Positions 31,588 to 40,132 of a stretch of 40,338 nucleotides of DNA are shown piece by piece (positions within the stretch are counted from its first letter, which is position 1; each line of letters begins with the position of its first letter). Where the stretch lies: assembly GCF_900103805.1 (NCBI RefSeq), contig NZ_FNIB01000020.1, forward strand, positions 1 to 40,338. Direction: 5' to 3'. The position numbers were made by a program, and so were the translations under genes. Under the pieces are notes generated by a model. That model ran no database searches. It saw only the letters and a list, made by a program, of their open reading frames with translations, and was not told the origin of the DNA. Source of the stretch: Cryobacterium flavum. GTDB taxonomy: Bacteria; Actinomycetota; Actinomycetes; Actinomycetales; Microbacteriaceae.

Positions 31588-32580
31588 ATGAGTATCTTCA
31601 TGCATTCGAACCGACACCATGTGGCTGTTCTGGTCCGCGACGGGCTCCTTCCAATCGAAATGGGCATAGCGCAGCGATTGTTCGGTCAGGCCAAATCTGC
31701 CGACGGTGAATTCCTATACGAGGTCGTGACGTGCACGCTCATTCCAGGGCAGGTCAGGACCGACACCGACATCACCGTGAACGTGGCACACGGCCCAGCA
31801 ACCTTGAGCGAAGCTGACACCGTGATCGTGCCCGCATCCGATGAGGACTACGAACCGCAAGGCCGTGATCGGCTCAGCGCTCCACTCGCCGACGCTCTTG
31901 CTCTTATCCGGCCAGCCACCCGGATTGCGTCGATATGCACCGGATCATTTGTGCTTGCGGCGGCGGGCCTCCTCGATGGCCTGAGAGCAACGACCCACTG
32001 GAAAGTTGCGGAAGAATTCTGCCGTCTCTATCCGGCCGTGGAGCTGGACCCTGACGTTCTCTACACAGACGAAGGAAGGATCCTGACTTCTGCGGGCGTG
32101 GCCTCTGGTATCGACCTGTGTTTGCACATGATCAGGAATGACTTCGGTTCGGCAGTGGCCAATGACGTCGCTCGCGGCACAATCGTCGCTCCCCATCGAG
32201 ACGGCGGGCAAGCGCAGTTTATCCAGCGCCCAGTTCCAGAGCCCGGGCTCAGTCAGACGAGCAACTCGAGACGGTGGGCGAGTGAGCACCTCGACCAGCC
32301 GTTGACCCTGCATGACCTAGCCGAACAAGAGTCCGTCAGCGTTCGAACATTCACTCGCCGATTTCGACAAGAGGTCGGTGTCTCCCCCCTCCAATGGCTC
32401 AACCAGAAACGCGTCGATCGCGCCAGACAGCTGCTTGAAGAAACGGATCTGACCATCGACCGAATCGCAGTGCAAGCAGGTTTTGGAACCACGGCATCGC
32501 TGCGCCAACACCTGCAGTCAACGCTTGGCATCTCTCCGAGCATGTACCGCAACACTTTTCGCATTCCCGAGCCCGACTGA
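31588..32580 (+). CDS. GlxA-family AraC-type transcriptional regulator
   Basis: The 330-residue regulator has an N-terminal DJ-1/PfpI-like domain (about 8-180) and a C-terminal AraC helix-turn-helix pair (about 225-325). The first includes HVAVLVRDGLLPIEMGIAQRLFG, a TVIVPASD strand and the nucleophile-elbow-like IASICTGSFVLAAAGLLDG, which here senses rather than catalyses. The second includes LTLHDLAEQESVSVRTFTRRF and TIDRIAVQAGFGTTASLRQHL. ATG at 31588 (MSIFMHSN) is given; an ATG at 31570 is also in frame. It is divergent from the MFS gene at 30197 and likely activates or represses it. Confidence 0.88.
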   Translation: MSIFMHSNRHHVAVLVRDGLLPIEMGIAQRLFGQAKSADGEFLYEVVTCTLIPGQVRTDTDITVNVAHGPATLSEADTVIVPASDEDYEPQGRDRLSAPLADALALIRPATRIASICTGSFVLAAAGLLDGLRATTHWKVAEEFCRLYPAVELDPDVLYTDEGRILTSAGVASGIDLCLHMIRNDFGSAVANDVARGTIVAPHRDGGQAQFIQRPVPEPGLSQTSNSRRWASEHLDQPLTLHDLAEQESVSVRTFTRRFRQEVGVSPLQWLNQKRVDRARQLLEETDLTIDRIAVQAGFGTTASLRQHLQSTLGISPSMYRNTFRIPEPD

Positions 32581-32715
32581 ACACGACGCAGACCACCACG
32601 TTCTTCGCGGGCAACTACCCTGCCTGTGCTGACCCCTAACCGGGACGATCAGCGGGCGCCTTTCGAGCGGCTCCGCCCAGGCGATTCGCGGTCCCGATTA
32701 GCCGGGATGTGACTG

Positions 32716-32740
32716 CCCGCAAGCCGAACCTCCTGCGGGA
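32716..32740 (+). repeat. Dispersed palindromic repeat, copy 2
   Basis: CCCGCAAGCCGAACC followed by TCCTGCGGGA. The outer arms CCCGC/GCGGG pair over 5 bp, one more than in most copies. It lies 38 bases before the Nudix start codon. Confidence 0.85.
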
Positions 32741-32777
32741 CGCGCCTTGGGTGATGGAGGGTTGGTAGCGTGACCGG

Positions 32778-33182
32778 ATGACTACTCAAACGCTCGTTGT
32801 CGCTGCGGTCTGCTTTCGCGACGCCGCCGACAGGATACTCACCGTCCGAAAGCGTGGCACCGGCTGTTTTATGCTGCCCGGCGGCAAATCCGAGCCCGGG
32901 GAAGGTTCTGAGGCGGCCGCTCTCCGGGAAGTTCACGAAGAGCTGGGCGTGACGGTCAGGTCGGAAGACCTCGCCTTGCTGGGTAGCTGGACGGGAACCG
33001 CCGCAAACGAGCTGGACACACTCGTCGACGCGACCGTCTACCTGAGCACTGTTGTCATCACGCCGGTAGCGTCAGCAGAAATTGTTGAACTGCGATGGGT
33101 AGATCCCACCGCCACTTCCGAACCCGAGTTTCCAATTGCACCGTTGTTAACGGACTTCGTGTTTCCCTCTCTGGCCGCATAA
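32778..33182 (+). CDS. Nudix hydrolase
   Basis: A 134-residue cytoplasmic hydrolase with a complete Nudix box: GGKSEPGEGSEAAALREVHE followed by ELGV, fitting GX5EX7REUXEEXGU. The N-terminal strand LVVAAVCFRDAADRILTVRKRG and the LPGGKSEPGEG region suggest the MutT-like group that hydrolyses nucleoside diphosphate derivatives. The TAATG overlap with the next gene (LOG family) points to a two-gene operon, both possibly acting on nucleotides. The ATG at 32778 has no strong ribosome site (GTAGCG upstream). Confidence 0.88.
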   Translation: MTTQTLVVAAVCFRDAADRILTVRKRGTGCFMLPGGKSEPGEGSEAAALREVHEELGVTVRSEDLALLGSWTGTAANELDTLVDATVYLSTVVITPVASAEIVELRWVDPTATSEPEFPIAPLLTDFVFPSLAA

Positions 33183-33775
33183 TGCAGATCGCAATCTTCA
33201 CCGGATCCGCATCCGGTCACAGCCCCGTGTTCGCTGAAGGGGCTGCAACACTCGCTCGCACGTTGGCTGAACAGGGGATTGGGATCGTTTATGGCGGTGG
33301 AAATGTTGGCTTGATGGGCATAATCGCGACCGAGGCACTGAGCCACGGTGGTGCCGTCATCGGCGTCATGCCGGGATCTCTCGTCGACCGAGAATTGGCC
33401 CACCCGGGCCTCACCCGGTTGGAAATCGTGGCGACCATGCACGAACGAAAGGCGCGTATGGCCGAGTTGTCCGACGCCTTCATCGCTCTTCCGGGCGGGA
33501 CCGGAACTCTGGAGGAGTTCTTTGAAGTCTGGACCTGGCAGCAATTAGGAATCCACAACAAGCCCGTCGCGCTGTACAACGTCGACGGTTTCTGGGATCC
33601 CCTCATCGCGACGATCGATGCCAGCGTAGACGCAGGATTTCTCCGAGGCGCCTACCGGGACGCGCTGATCATTTCTGACAACTCTCAAGACCTGCACAAC
33701 CAGCTCTCGGTCTGGAAGCCGGCACCGCACAAATGGCATACAAAAACCTCAACTGACGTGGTCCCGCTCCCGTAA
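33182..33775 (+). CDS. LOG-family (lysine decarboxylase-like) nucleoside 5'-monophosphate phosphoribohydrolase
   Basis: The 197-residue protein has a Rossmann fold with IAIFTGSASG at the start, GIVYGGGNVGLMGIIA (about 34-49), HERKARMAELSDAFIALPGG and the diagnostic PGGTGTLEEFFEVWTWQQLG (about 103-122). LOG proteins cleave cytokinin-type nucleotides, and bacterial members often act on purine nucleotides such as AMP. It is one nucleotide overlapped with the Nudix gene. Followed by a dispersed repeat at 33851 and a hairpin at 33917. Confidence 0.9.
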   Translation: MQIAIFTGSASGHSPVFAEGAATLARTLAEQGIGIVYGGGNVGLMGIIATEALSHGGAVIGVMPGSLVDRELAHPGLTRLEIVATMHERKARMAELSDAFIALPGGTGTLEEFFEVWTWQQLGIHNKPVALYNVDGFWDPLIATIDASVDAGFLRGAYRDALIISDNSQDLHNQLSVWKPAPHKWHTKTSTDVVPLP

Positions 33776-33850
33776 AGTCTCGTCATGGCGCCTAACGACA
33801 GCCTGGTCGATAGAGCACGTACGCGGATGTTCCACATCGGCTTAGGCCGC

Positions 33851-33875
33851 CCCGCAAGCCGAACCCTCAACGGGA
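33851..33875 (+). repeat. Dispersed palindromic repeat, copy 3
   Basis: CCCGCAAGCCGAACC followed by CTCAACGGGA. Outer arms CCCG/CGGG pair. It lies 75 bases after the LOG-family stop, in the convergent gap. Confidence 0.85.
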
Positions 33876-33916
33876 CGAAGGACTGCGGAGACCGCGTCCA
33901 TGGGGTCGCGACAGTA

Positions 33917-33938
33917 CTAACCCCCAACATTGGGTTAG
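33917..33938. terminator. Hairpin between convergent genes
   Basis: CTAACCC (33917-33923) and GGGTTAG (33932-33938) form a perfect 7-bp stem with an 8-base loop. It stands between the LOG-family gene (ending 33775) and the end of the DUF2332 gene (33967) and may terminate from either side. No long T tract is present. Confidence 0.5.
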
Positions 33939-33966
33939 CAATATTCGGAGGCTTTTTCCCGAACGG

Positions 33967-34950
33967 TTACGTCGTCGGAAGACCGCGGTAGTACTGTCCG
34001 TGGGGTGCCGTGAGAGCGACCGGGACACCGTCTCTTGCCAGCACTAAGTCGCCGTTCAGCTTGATGCCGGCAGGGATCTGCGCGGTCGTTTCCGGCAACA
34101 CCTGACTGCCTTCGTTGCTCAGCCACACGGCGTCAAGGCGCGAGACCTGGTCGACGAAACGTCGACGCTGCTCGACGTCAAGATAGACCAACACTGCGCT
34201 GTGAAAGATCACCAGGGTTGCGTCACGCGGGGCCCGCGCTGCAAGATCCGCTATCTGCATGTTCAGATCACCGGCAACGAGTAGCGGTGGGTCCTTAGCT
34301 ACAACTCCGGCGGCCGCGTGGAGGCGCTCACGCCGGGCGTCATGTTCCGGCCAGATCAACGCTTCGAGCCAGTCGACGCTCTCGCTGTCGGCAACGTCGA
34401 TCGGATTCAGGTCGATCCCTCCTCGCCAGACCACGTCAGGCATCCGCACCGGCGGCCAGCCCGGTCCGCTCAGAGCGCAGTCGAGAACGACGGCACTCGG
34501 ACCGTCCTGGGGATCAAGGTCGTGACGCGCGCCGGCTGAGGTGAACCGATAGCTGTAGCGGTCCGGGTAGAGACACAATCCGGCCGAGGCGCCGACTTCG
34601 AGCAGGGCTACAGGGCCGGGGATTGCCGCAATATGTGGAAGCAGAGTCGCGCACCGGGCTGCCTCATTCGTCTGGGTTGAGCGAGCCATGATCACGGGAA
34701 CGACCTCGGTCCACGCCGAGTTCAGCCACTCCCGAAATACGTCATAGCCGTCGAGAGGCGCCCCTTGAGATCGGGCGGCGGCGAACACCAGATTCGCCTG
34801 CTGTTTGTGTCGGGGCAGGGCCGCGATGAGCGACTGGACATGCACGTCGCGAGCGACGCCCAAGCCCCAGTCCTCGTAGATTGCCGAGACGCCTCGTGCC
34901 TCGAGCTCCGCAAAGCGTTGATAGTAGTCCGCGACGATCTCCATCCTCAC
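33967..34950 (-). CDS. DUF2332-family protein
   Basis: A 327-residue cytoplasmic protein of the DUF2332 family. Typical features are VADYYQRFAELEARGVSAIYED at the N-terminus, AARCATLLPHIAAIPGPVAL then LEVGASAGLCLYPDRYSYR (a glycine-rich segment resembling the S-adenosylmethionine site of methyltransferases), GGIDLNPIDV, LEALIWPEHDARRERL and VIFHSAVLVYLDVEQRRRFV. The fold suggests a methyltransferase relative, but the reaction is not known to me. GTG at 34950 and ATG at 34944 are both possible starts. It is the only minus-strand gene in the repeat-flanked block and stands alone. Confidence 0.82.
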   Translation of the reverse strand: MRMEIVADYYQRFAELEARGVSAIYEDWGLGVARDVHVQSLIAALPRHKQQANLVFAAARSQGAPLDGYDVFREWLNSAWTEVVPVIMARSTQTNEAARCATLLPHIAAIPGPVALLEVGASAGLCLYPDRYSYRFTSAGARHDLDPQDGPSAVVLDCALSGPGWPPVRMPDVVWRGGIDLNPIDVADSESVDWLEALIWPEHDARRERLHAAAGVVAKDPPLLVAGDLNMQIADLAARAPRDATLVIFHSAVLVYLDVEQRRRFVDQVSRLDAVWLSNEGSQVLPETTAQIPAGIKLNGDLVLARDGVPVALTAPHGQYYRGLPTT

Positions 34951-35097
34951 AGGCTAGTAGCGCCTCTCTGCCATCCAGAAACTGGCGAAAACTAACCGTC
35001 ACCGATTCTGGATGCGACACTCACAAGAGGGTTCCATTGTGAGACGCTGCACACACCTCTCGGACCTCGAGCGCGACCTAGCTGGCTAAATGGATGT

Positions 35098-35121
35098 CCC
35101 GGCGGGCGAACCCTCTACGGG
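35098..35121 (+). repeat. Dispersed palindromic repeat, copy 4 (divergent)
   Basis: CCCGGCGGGCGAACCCTCTACGGG shortened here as CCCG, a changed AAGCC portion, CGAACCCTCTA, CGGG. The outer arms and the CGAACC core are kept; four to five inner bases differ. It ends 38 bases before the next start codon, the same distance as copy 2 from the Nudix gene. Confidence 0.5.
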
Positions 35122-35159
35122 CCGGTCGCGCCGCGCGCGTTTTCCGCAACGCTGCTGGC

Positions 35160-35540
35160 ATGCTGTCAGCTATATATGTGCGCTTCGAGGCAACGGTCGC
35201 GAACTCACGCGGTGTGACGCCGGGGATCTTTGCGCTTGCAAACGAGCTTGCTCACTCCAACAAGCTCAGCGACGAGGACTTCGTCTGGTGGCGCGAAAAC
35301 AATGACTGGTTCAACGCGGCCTACGCCAACCCAGGGGCGATCGACAGCACGCTTTTCGACCGTTCCGTCCATCCCCGGACCGTCTGCTGGTTCAAGACGA
35401 GTGCTAATCACCTTCTGACGCGAGCGACTGGATACTTGAACCTCTTGGATCGCTACGGCGTTGGCTGGGTAGAACGTCGATCCAAAGATCCCGGCCTGAT
35501 CTTGTACGAAGACGACGTCCAGGTGGTCGTCGCAACGTGA
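35160..35540 (+). CDS. Uncharacterised conserved protein
   Basis: The 126-residue protein has a composition and pattern I associate with actinobacterial proteins of unknown function: LSDEDFVWWRENNDWFNAAY, a segment NPGAIDSTLFDRSVHP, CWFKTSANHLLTRATGYL, and the end DPGLILYEDDVQVVV. No catalytic motif, membrane helix or signal is visible. ATG at 35160 is preferred, as the stretch before it is Arg-rich and out of character. It is framed by a divergent repeat 38 bases before it and a repeat starting directly after its stop. Confidence 0.65.
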   Translation: MLSAIYVRFEATVANSRGVTPGIFALANELAHSNKLSDEDFVWWRENNDWFNAAYANPGAIDSTLFDRSVHPRTVCWFKTSANHLLTRATGYLNLLDRYGVGWVERRSKDPGLILYEDDVQVVVAT

Positions 35541-35563
35541 CCGCAAGCCGAACCCCCTGCGCG
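35541..35563 (+). repeat. Dispersed palindromic repeat, copy 5 (variant)
   Basis: CCGCAAGCCGAACCC followed by CCTGCGCG. It begins on the base after the upstream stop codon. The left C and the right arm are changed, so pairing is weaker than in the other copies. Confidence 0.7.
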
Positions 35564-35870
35564 ACAGATCTGGGGCTAAACCACCCGGCGGCCGAGTTCG
35601 CCGACGCTGTGTCGCAGGGGAACCCGCACTGGGACGAACGCTGGTGACCACTGTGGGACGATGATCGCGCCGGCGTAGTGCTCAATCGTACCGCCCTAGA
35701 GCGGGTGCCCTTTTCTCGCCACGCATTAGTAAGTTGGCATAAGTTAGCTGATCGATCTCGTCTCTGCCGCGGTCCCTGCGGTTAATCAGTTGCGGGCATT
35801 GGCAGCGCAACCAAGCACAGCGCGTCAGAGGTGCTCCCTGCCGGCAAGGGGGGTTACCTGCGCGCCCCAT
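35564..35870. other. Non-coding gap
   Basis: About 300 bases between copy 5 of the repeat and the membrane-protein gene. I see no gene and no strong hairpin; it should contain the promoter for the next gene. Confidence 0.4.
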
Positions 35871-36500
35871 ATGCTTGTATCCATGATCGCCGCCATCGCC
35901 TTCGTCACACTGATTGGCCTGCTGGTTCTCTTCCAGCTTTCCCTCGCCTTCGGCGCGCCGTGGGGACGATTCGCGTGGGGCGGGCAGCATCCCGGCGTGC
36001 TGCCGTTCGGGTATCGGATCGCCTCCGGCGTCTCCATCCTGATCTACGGGTTCATCGCCCTGCTCGCCCTCGACCGGGCAGGTGTCATTGACGTGTTTCC
36101 GAACGCGTTCTCGACAGTGGGGATCTGGGTGGTCTTTGGATACCTCACTCTCGGCGTGGTGATGAATGCGATCTCCCGGTCCAAACCGGAGCGGTATGCG
36201 ATGACGCCGGTTGCCCTCGCGCTCTCGTTGCTCGCGCTGCTGATCGCGTTGAGCGGCCCCGCTGAGGAATCGTTCGCCGGCATGGTGCTCGATGACGGGG
36301 ACGGACCGGTGTTCTGCACGACGATCATGGAGTCCTACCCGCCCCAATGCGGCGCCGACTCCCCTTCTATTACCGGGTGGGATTGGCCCGCGGTCGAGCA
36401 CGAGCAGTCGCAAACCATCCGCTGGGGCGAGTACCGGTTCAGCGGCGAGCGCGAAGGCAACACCATCTCCATCAGCGGTTCGCCATCGCCGCTGCACTGA
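35871..36500 (+). CDS. Membrane protein of unknown function
   Basis: A 209-residue protein with four predicted helices: about residues 5-27 (IAAIAFVTLIGLLVLFQLSLAF), 46-65, 80-97 and 112-130. These are followed by an outer C-terminal domain of about 75 residues with two cysteines (FCTTIM and PQCGAD). The GAPWGRFAWGGQHPGVLP loop after helix 1 is seen in bacterial proteins of unknown function. ATG at 35871 or 35883 is the start; neither has a good ribosome site. It stands alone between two repeats. Confidence 0.68.
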   Translation: MLVSMIAAIAFVTLIGLLVLFQLSLAFGAPWGRFAWGGQHPGVLPFGYRIASGVSILIYGFIALLALDRAGVIDVFPNAFSTVGIWVVFGYLTLGVVMNAISRSKPERYAMTPVALALSLLALLIALSGPAEESFAGMVLDDGDGPVFCTTIMESYPPQCGADSPSITGWDWPAVEHEQSQTIRWGEYRFSGEREGNTISISGSPSPLH

Positions 36501-36592
36501 CCGGGCGGGGGGAAGGAAGGAACGCACCGATTAGGTGTAGCTGTCTTCGGTACGAACTCTGCGTCGGCCGTGATCATCTACGCACGCTGAAG

Positions 36593-36617
36593 CCCGCAAG
36601 CCGAACCCTTTACGGGA
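36593..36617 (+). repeat. Dispersed palindromic repeat, copy 6
   Basis: CCCGCAAGCCGAACC followed by CTTTACGGGA. CCCG/CGGG pair, and AAG can pair with CTT to extend the stem. It lies 163 bases upstream of the sensor kinase start. Confidence 0.85.
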
Positions 36618-36779
36618 TGCTGCCGCATGGATTCCTCGCTGGCTACGAACGCTGGGTCGTCGAGGGAATCCCGGCCGGCGAACGCCACCGCGGTGATCAC
36701 GAATGATTTCCCTCCTTCTTTGGGAGGATGTTTCCGGGTGAGCACGAGGGCTGAACGTTCGCGCCCGTACTGTTGCCCT

Positions 36780-37982
36780 ATGAAACACAACCTCCGGATT
36801 GCGAAGATTGCACTCTTGCCCCTTGCGGGAGCGACCTTTATCCTGCTCTGGATCATCGGAGCGGCGAACTCCATCTCGGAGGATCTACCTGTCGAGTGGA
36901 TCCCCTATGCGGCTCTGGGACTGGCCATCGCCCTGGGTCGAATGTTGCCCGTCAGCGCATTGGGCCTCGTCGTGGCTACGGTGTTGGGCCAACTTCTCCT
37001 TCCGGGGTTGCGATTCTTTGAGACCAATACGGCCGCGTACCTCGGCATCGTGTTCGTCGTGGGGATCGTCGCCGCATTCGCCCCCAAACGCATCCGAATG
37101 CTCGCCCTGGCGATAAGCGTCCTCGTGGGTCTCGCGGTCGGCGCGATCGCTTCTCCCCGTTGGCAGATCGCCTCAGACGTTTCAGGTCCGATTGCCTCGA
37201 TGGTGTTGGGGACGGTCGTTTTCGTCGTGGCCTGGGCGCTGGGATTCGCCGTGCATCTGTTTTTGGAGAGAGATGCGGGGCTACACCGGGCACGCGTACT
37301 GGAAGACGAGGTTGTCGCCGCCGAGCTCGAGCTCGCCATCGCGATAGAGAGAGACCGGACGGCGCAGGACGTGCACGACATCATGGCGCACTCGCTGTCG
37401 GTCATCGTCGCTCAGGCAGATGGGGCGCTGTTTCTTCAGGATCAGCGTCCGGAAGCCACCTCGGAGACGCTCCGGACAATAGCAAAGTCAGGGCGGGAGT
37501 CGCTGGGCGAGCTTCGCGTACTGCTGCAATCGCTCTCGACCTCTCCAGAGGGGCATTCCTATCCCTCGTTGACGGATGTGGACGATCTTGTAGAACGCAT
37601 GAGGAAGTCAGGGCTGAACGTGACCGATGTTACGTTCGGCGAGGCGGGTCCGCTGACGGCGGGGCAACAGCTAGCCGTCTACCGCATCCTGCAGGAGAGT
37701 TTGACAAACGCCCTGAAACACGGGATCGACCCTACGATTGTGCGGATAACGCGCGACTGGCGTGGCCCGGGCCTAGCCCTCAGCGTCGTATCGACTGCTT
37801 CACTTCCGCTGCCCGAGTCTGCGCCACGGCACTTCTCACGCGGAATCACTGGAATGACTGAACGCGCACGTCTCGCGGGAGGCTGGCTGGCCGCGGAATT
37901 GGACGATGAGGATCCCCGACGGTTCATCGTCACTGCGTTCATTCCGACCATGCCCGTATATGAGGATGCGACGACCGCATGA
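36780..37982 (+). CDS. Sensor histidine kinase (NarL/DesK type, HisKA_3)
   Basis: The 400-residue membrane kinase has about five to six helices in residues 9-160, a short coiled linker (about 165-190), a HisKA_3 domain (IERDRTAQDVHDIMAHSLSVIV, phosphoacceptor His199) and an ATPase domain. The latter has the N-box YRILQESLTNALKHG and the G-box RGITGMTERARLAGG. No extracellular sensor domain exists, so it likely senses within the membrane. ATG at 36780 (MKHNLRIAK) begins at the first helix. The stop overlaps the response-regulator start (ATGA), which in turn overlaps a glycosyltransferase gene. Confidence 0.9.
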   Translation: MKHNLRIAKIALLPLAGATFILLWIIGAANSISEDLPVEWIPYAALGLAIALGRMLPVSALGLVVATVLGQLLLPGLRFFETNTAAYLGIVFVVGIVAAFAPKRIRMLALAISVLVGLAVGAIASPRWQIASDVSGPIASMVLGTVVFVVAWALGFAVHLFLERDAGLHRARVLEDEVVAAELELAIAIERDRTAQDVHDIMAHSLSVIVAQADGALFLQDQRPEATSETLRTIAKSGRESLGELRVLLQSLSTSPEGHSYPSLTDVDDLVERMRKSGLNVTDVTFGEAGPLTAGQQLAVYRILQESLTNALKHGIDPTIVRITRDWRGPGLALSVVSTASLPLPESAPRHFSRGITGMTERARLAGGWLAAELDDEDPRRFIVTAFIPTMPVYEDATTA

Positions 37983-38638
37983 AGAGCGCGATCCGCGTGG
38001 CCATAGCCGATGACCAGAAACTCTTCTGCTCTGGAATCCAGATGCTGATCGAATCGCAACTCGATCTCGAGTTCGTCGGTGCTGCCTACGACGGCGAAGC
38101 GATTGTCGAGCTTGCGCTGTCTCAGAAAGCCGACATCGTCCTGATGGACATTCGGATGCCCATCGCGAACGGCATCACCGCGACCGAGATTATCCGTGCG
38201 AAGGCTTTGGGTGATGCGCCCAAGATCATCATCCTCACCACCCACGAACGCGACGTCGCCGTGCTGCAGGCGATCAATGCTGGAGCCAGCGGCTTCCTAC
38301 TGAAAGACGCCAACCCCGCATTCTTACTCGAAGCCATCCGCACCGTCCATGGCGGCCAGTCCGTAATCGCACCACGAGACAGTGTCGCCGTTATCAAGGA
38401 CCTCATTCCCACCGAAAGTAAGCGGGCAGACTATGCGGCGATCAGTCACCTGTCCGCGCGTGAAAAGGAGATCTTTCTCCTGGCCGCGCGCGGGCTGAGC
38501 AATAGCGACATCGCGACGACCGCCTTCATATCGGAGACCACCGTCAAGAGCCACGTTTCCAACATTCTTTCAAAACTCACTCTGAGCTCGCGTTTACAGA
38601 TCGTGGCCTTCGCCTACGAGAACGGACTATTGCGATGA
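37979..38638 (+). CDS. NarL/FixJ-type response regulator
   Basis: A 219-residue regulator with a receiver domain (Asp11-Asp12, phosphoacceptor Asp57 in VLMDIRMP, Thr88, Lys109 in FLLKDA) and a LuxR-type helix-turn-helix (LSAREKEIFLLAARGLSNSDIA, then TVKSHVSNILSKL). It is the partner of the upstream kinase, coupled through an ATGA overlap, and its own stop overlaps the glycosyltransferase start. The complete set of phosphorylation residues is present. Confidence 0.93.
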   Translation: MKSAIRVAIADDQKLFCSGIQMLIESQLDLEFVGAAYDGEAIVELALSQKADIVLMDIRMPIANGITATEIIRAKALGDAPKIIILTTHERDVAVLQAINAGASGFLLKDANPAFLLEAIRTVHGGQSVIAPRDSVAVIKDLIPTESKRADYAAISHLSAREKEIFLLAARGLSNSDIATTAFISETTVKSHVSNILSKLTLSSRLQIVAFAYENGLLR

Positions 38639-39966
38639 CCCTGCGCATCCTGCTCGTGATCGACTACAAACTCAAATACATGGGCGGTGCCCAAACGGCA
38701 TTCCTACAGCAGGCACGCGCCCTGGCCGCGACCGGGCATACTGTGACTATCGCGGCGCCCGACGCCTGCTCCCAGCTCGACCTCGCCGCCGCGGGCGTGA
38801 CCTGCTGGGACTCTCCCGTCACCTTCGTGGTCCCGGGCGCTAACCTGCCAATCGTTGGCAATACGGCCCGAACCCAAGCCGTCGTGAACCGGCGGTTGGC
38901 CGAATGGCAGACCGATTTGGTCATTACGCATTCAGAATTCGGTCTAGCCGCCGCCGTGCTGAAAGTTGCCGCAAAACGCGGCATCCCGAGCATGCACGTC
39001 GTGCACACCTTCTTCTGGCGTGGCCCCCGAATCGCAACCTTGGCCGCACCGCTGGTCGCCACCGTTCACGGCTGGACTACAGGCCTGGCTCCGTCACGGC
39101 GACGTCTGGCTCCCCGACGGTTGGATAGCGCGCTGCGTGGGATGACCTTGAGCGTGGCACAAGCGGCTGACTTGGTGATCTCGCCCTCCCACCATCAGGC
39201 ATCGGCGCTGCGCGCGGCGAGATTGCACAACGTCACGGTGATCTCCAACACCAGCGAGGACCTCCACAGCCGTCCACTCATCAGCTCATCGACTGGTCCA
39301 CTCCGGCTCGTGTGGGCGGCACGATTTGCCCCGGAGAAAAGACTCGATGTCGCACTTTCAGCCATGACGATCGTGGAGGGCATCCTGGGTCACGGCGTCG
39401 TGCAACTCGACATCGCTGGCGGTCGCGCGTCTCGTGAAGCTCCCGCCTCTGTGATCTTCCACGGACGTATATCGTCCGCTGGTGTCACTCAGCTGCTTGA
39501 TTCGGCTCATGCGGCCGTCATCACGTCGAACGGGTTCGACAATCAGCCAATGATCGCTATCGAAGCATTCAAAGCCGGTCGACCCGTGATCGTCTCCGAC
39601 CCCACCCTCGCCACCGAATTCGGTATCGCCGCCATCGCAGCGAGCGACACAACCGCCGAGGGCCTTGCACGCACCATCATTCGGCTCGCGGGGGACCGCG
39701 ACCGGCTGCGTGCACCCGCGGCCGGTGCGAATCGTTTCTCAGCACAGGCCAGCGCCCAACAACACGCCTGCAACATTGGACAAGCATTCCTCCGGATAGA
39801 TTCTGTCAATACCTCGTCGCACAAGTACGCTGAGCGATTCATCTCGCGCGGCCGGACGCAACCAGTTGAGCACCGGCAAGGCAATCTCCCGCCGTCAGCA
39901 ATCGCCCCAAAACACGGCGATCAGATTTCGGAAAAAGTTCCCACGTCTAGTCTTTCAAGCGTGTAA
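38635..39966 (+). CDS. Glycosyltransferase, GT4-like
   Basis: The 443-residue cytoplasmic enzyme has two Rossmann lobes. Lobe 1 begins LRILLVIDYKLKYMGGAQTAFLQQARALAATGHTVTI, with the GGAQ loop near the start. Lobe 2 has LVWAARFAPEKRLDVAL and the nucleotide-sugar site around TSNGFDNQPMIAIEAFKAGRPVIVSD, where the usual ExxxxxxxE motif is partly replaced. It transfers a sugar to an unknown acceptor, presumably for envelope glycan. The last 50 residues (from about 395) are low in similarity to the family and may be read-through into sequence at the IS21-type element border. It is coupled to the regulator gene, so the two-component system may control it or be controlled by the envelope product. 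Confidence 0.82.
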   Translation: MTLRILLVIDYKLKYMGGAQTAFLQQARALAATGHTVTIAAPDACSQLDLAAAGVTCWDSPVTFVVPGANLPIVGNTARTQAVVNRRLAEWQTDLVITHSEFGLAAAVLKVAAKRGIPSMHVVHTFFWRGPRIATLAAPLVATVHGWTTGLAPSRRRLAPRRLDSALRGMTLSVAQAADLVISPSHHQASALRAARLHNVTVISNTSEDLHSRPLISSSTGPLRLVWAARFAPEKRLDVALSAMTIVEGILGHGVVQLDIAGGRASREAPASVIFHGRISSAGVTQLLDSAHAAVITSNGFDNQPMIAIEAFKAGRPVIVSDPTLATEFGIAAIAASDTTAEGLARTIIRLAGDRDRLRAPAAGANRFSAQASAQQHACNIGQAFLRIDSVNTSSHKYAERFISRGRTQPVEHRQGNLPPSAIAPKHGDQISEKVPTSSLSSV

Positions 39967-40006
39967 CGGTTATGCCTCAGCGCGCCAAGTGGCGGCGCTT
40001 GTCAAG

Positions 40007-40098
40007 GGCCATGAGGAACGGCCCACTGGCGGCCACTAGAAATGCCCGCTGGTGGCCATGAAAACTGCCCAGTCATGGCCAACAGATCTGCCCACCAA
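40007..40098. repeat. Tandem terminal repeats of an IS21-type element
   Basis: GGCCA occurs at 40007, 40031, 40054 and 40077, spaced 24, 23 and 23 bases. Each is followed about 10 bases later by (C/T)GCCC or GGCCC, giving four imperfect units of about 23 bp. IS21 elements carry multiple transposase-binding repeats at their ends. The repeats lie just beyond the istB stop, where the element's end is expected. Confidence 0.75.
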
Positions 40099-40132
40099 GA
40101 TTTGGCGGCGGTGGCCATGCTCGGGAGCAGGA

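Noticed and set aside
33785..33991. Plus-strand frame of 68 codons after the LOG-family gene.
   Set aside because: It runs through a dispersed repeat and a hairpin, has no ribosome site and no family.
28087..36617. Integron gene-cassette array with attC sites.
   Set aside because: The repeats lack GTTRRRY/RYYYAAC cores and the two-box attC layout, and no integron integrase is in the window. The cassette-like layout is kept only as a hypothesis.
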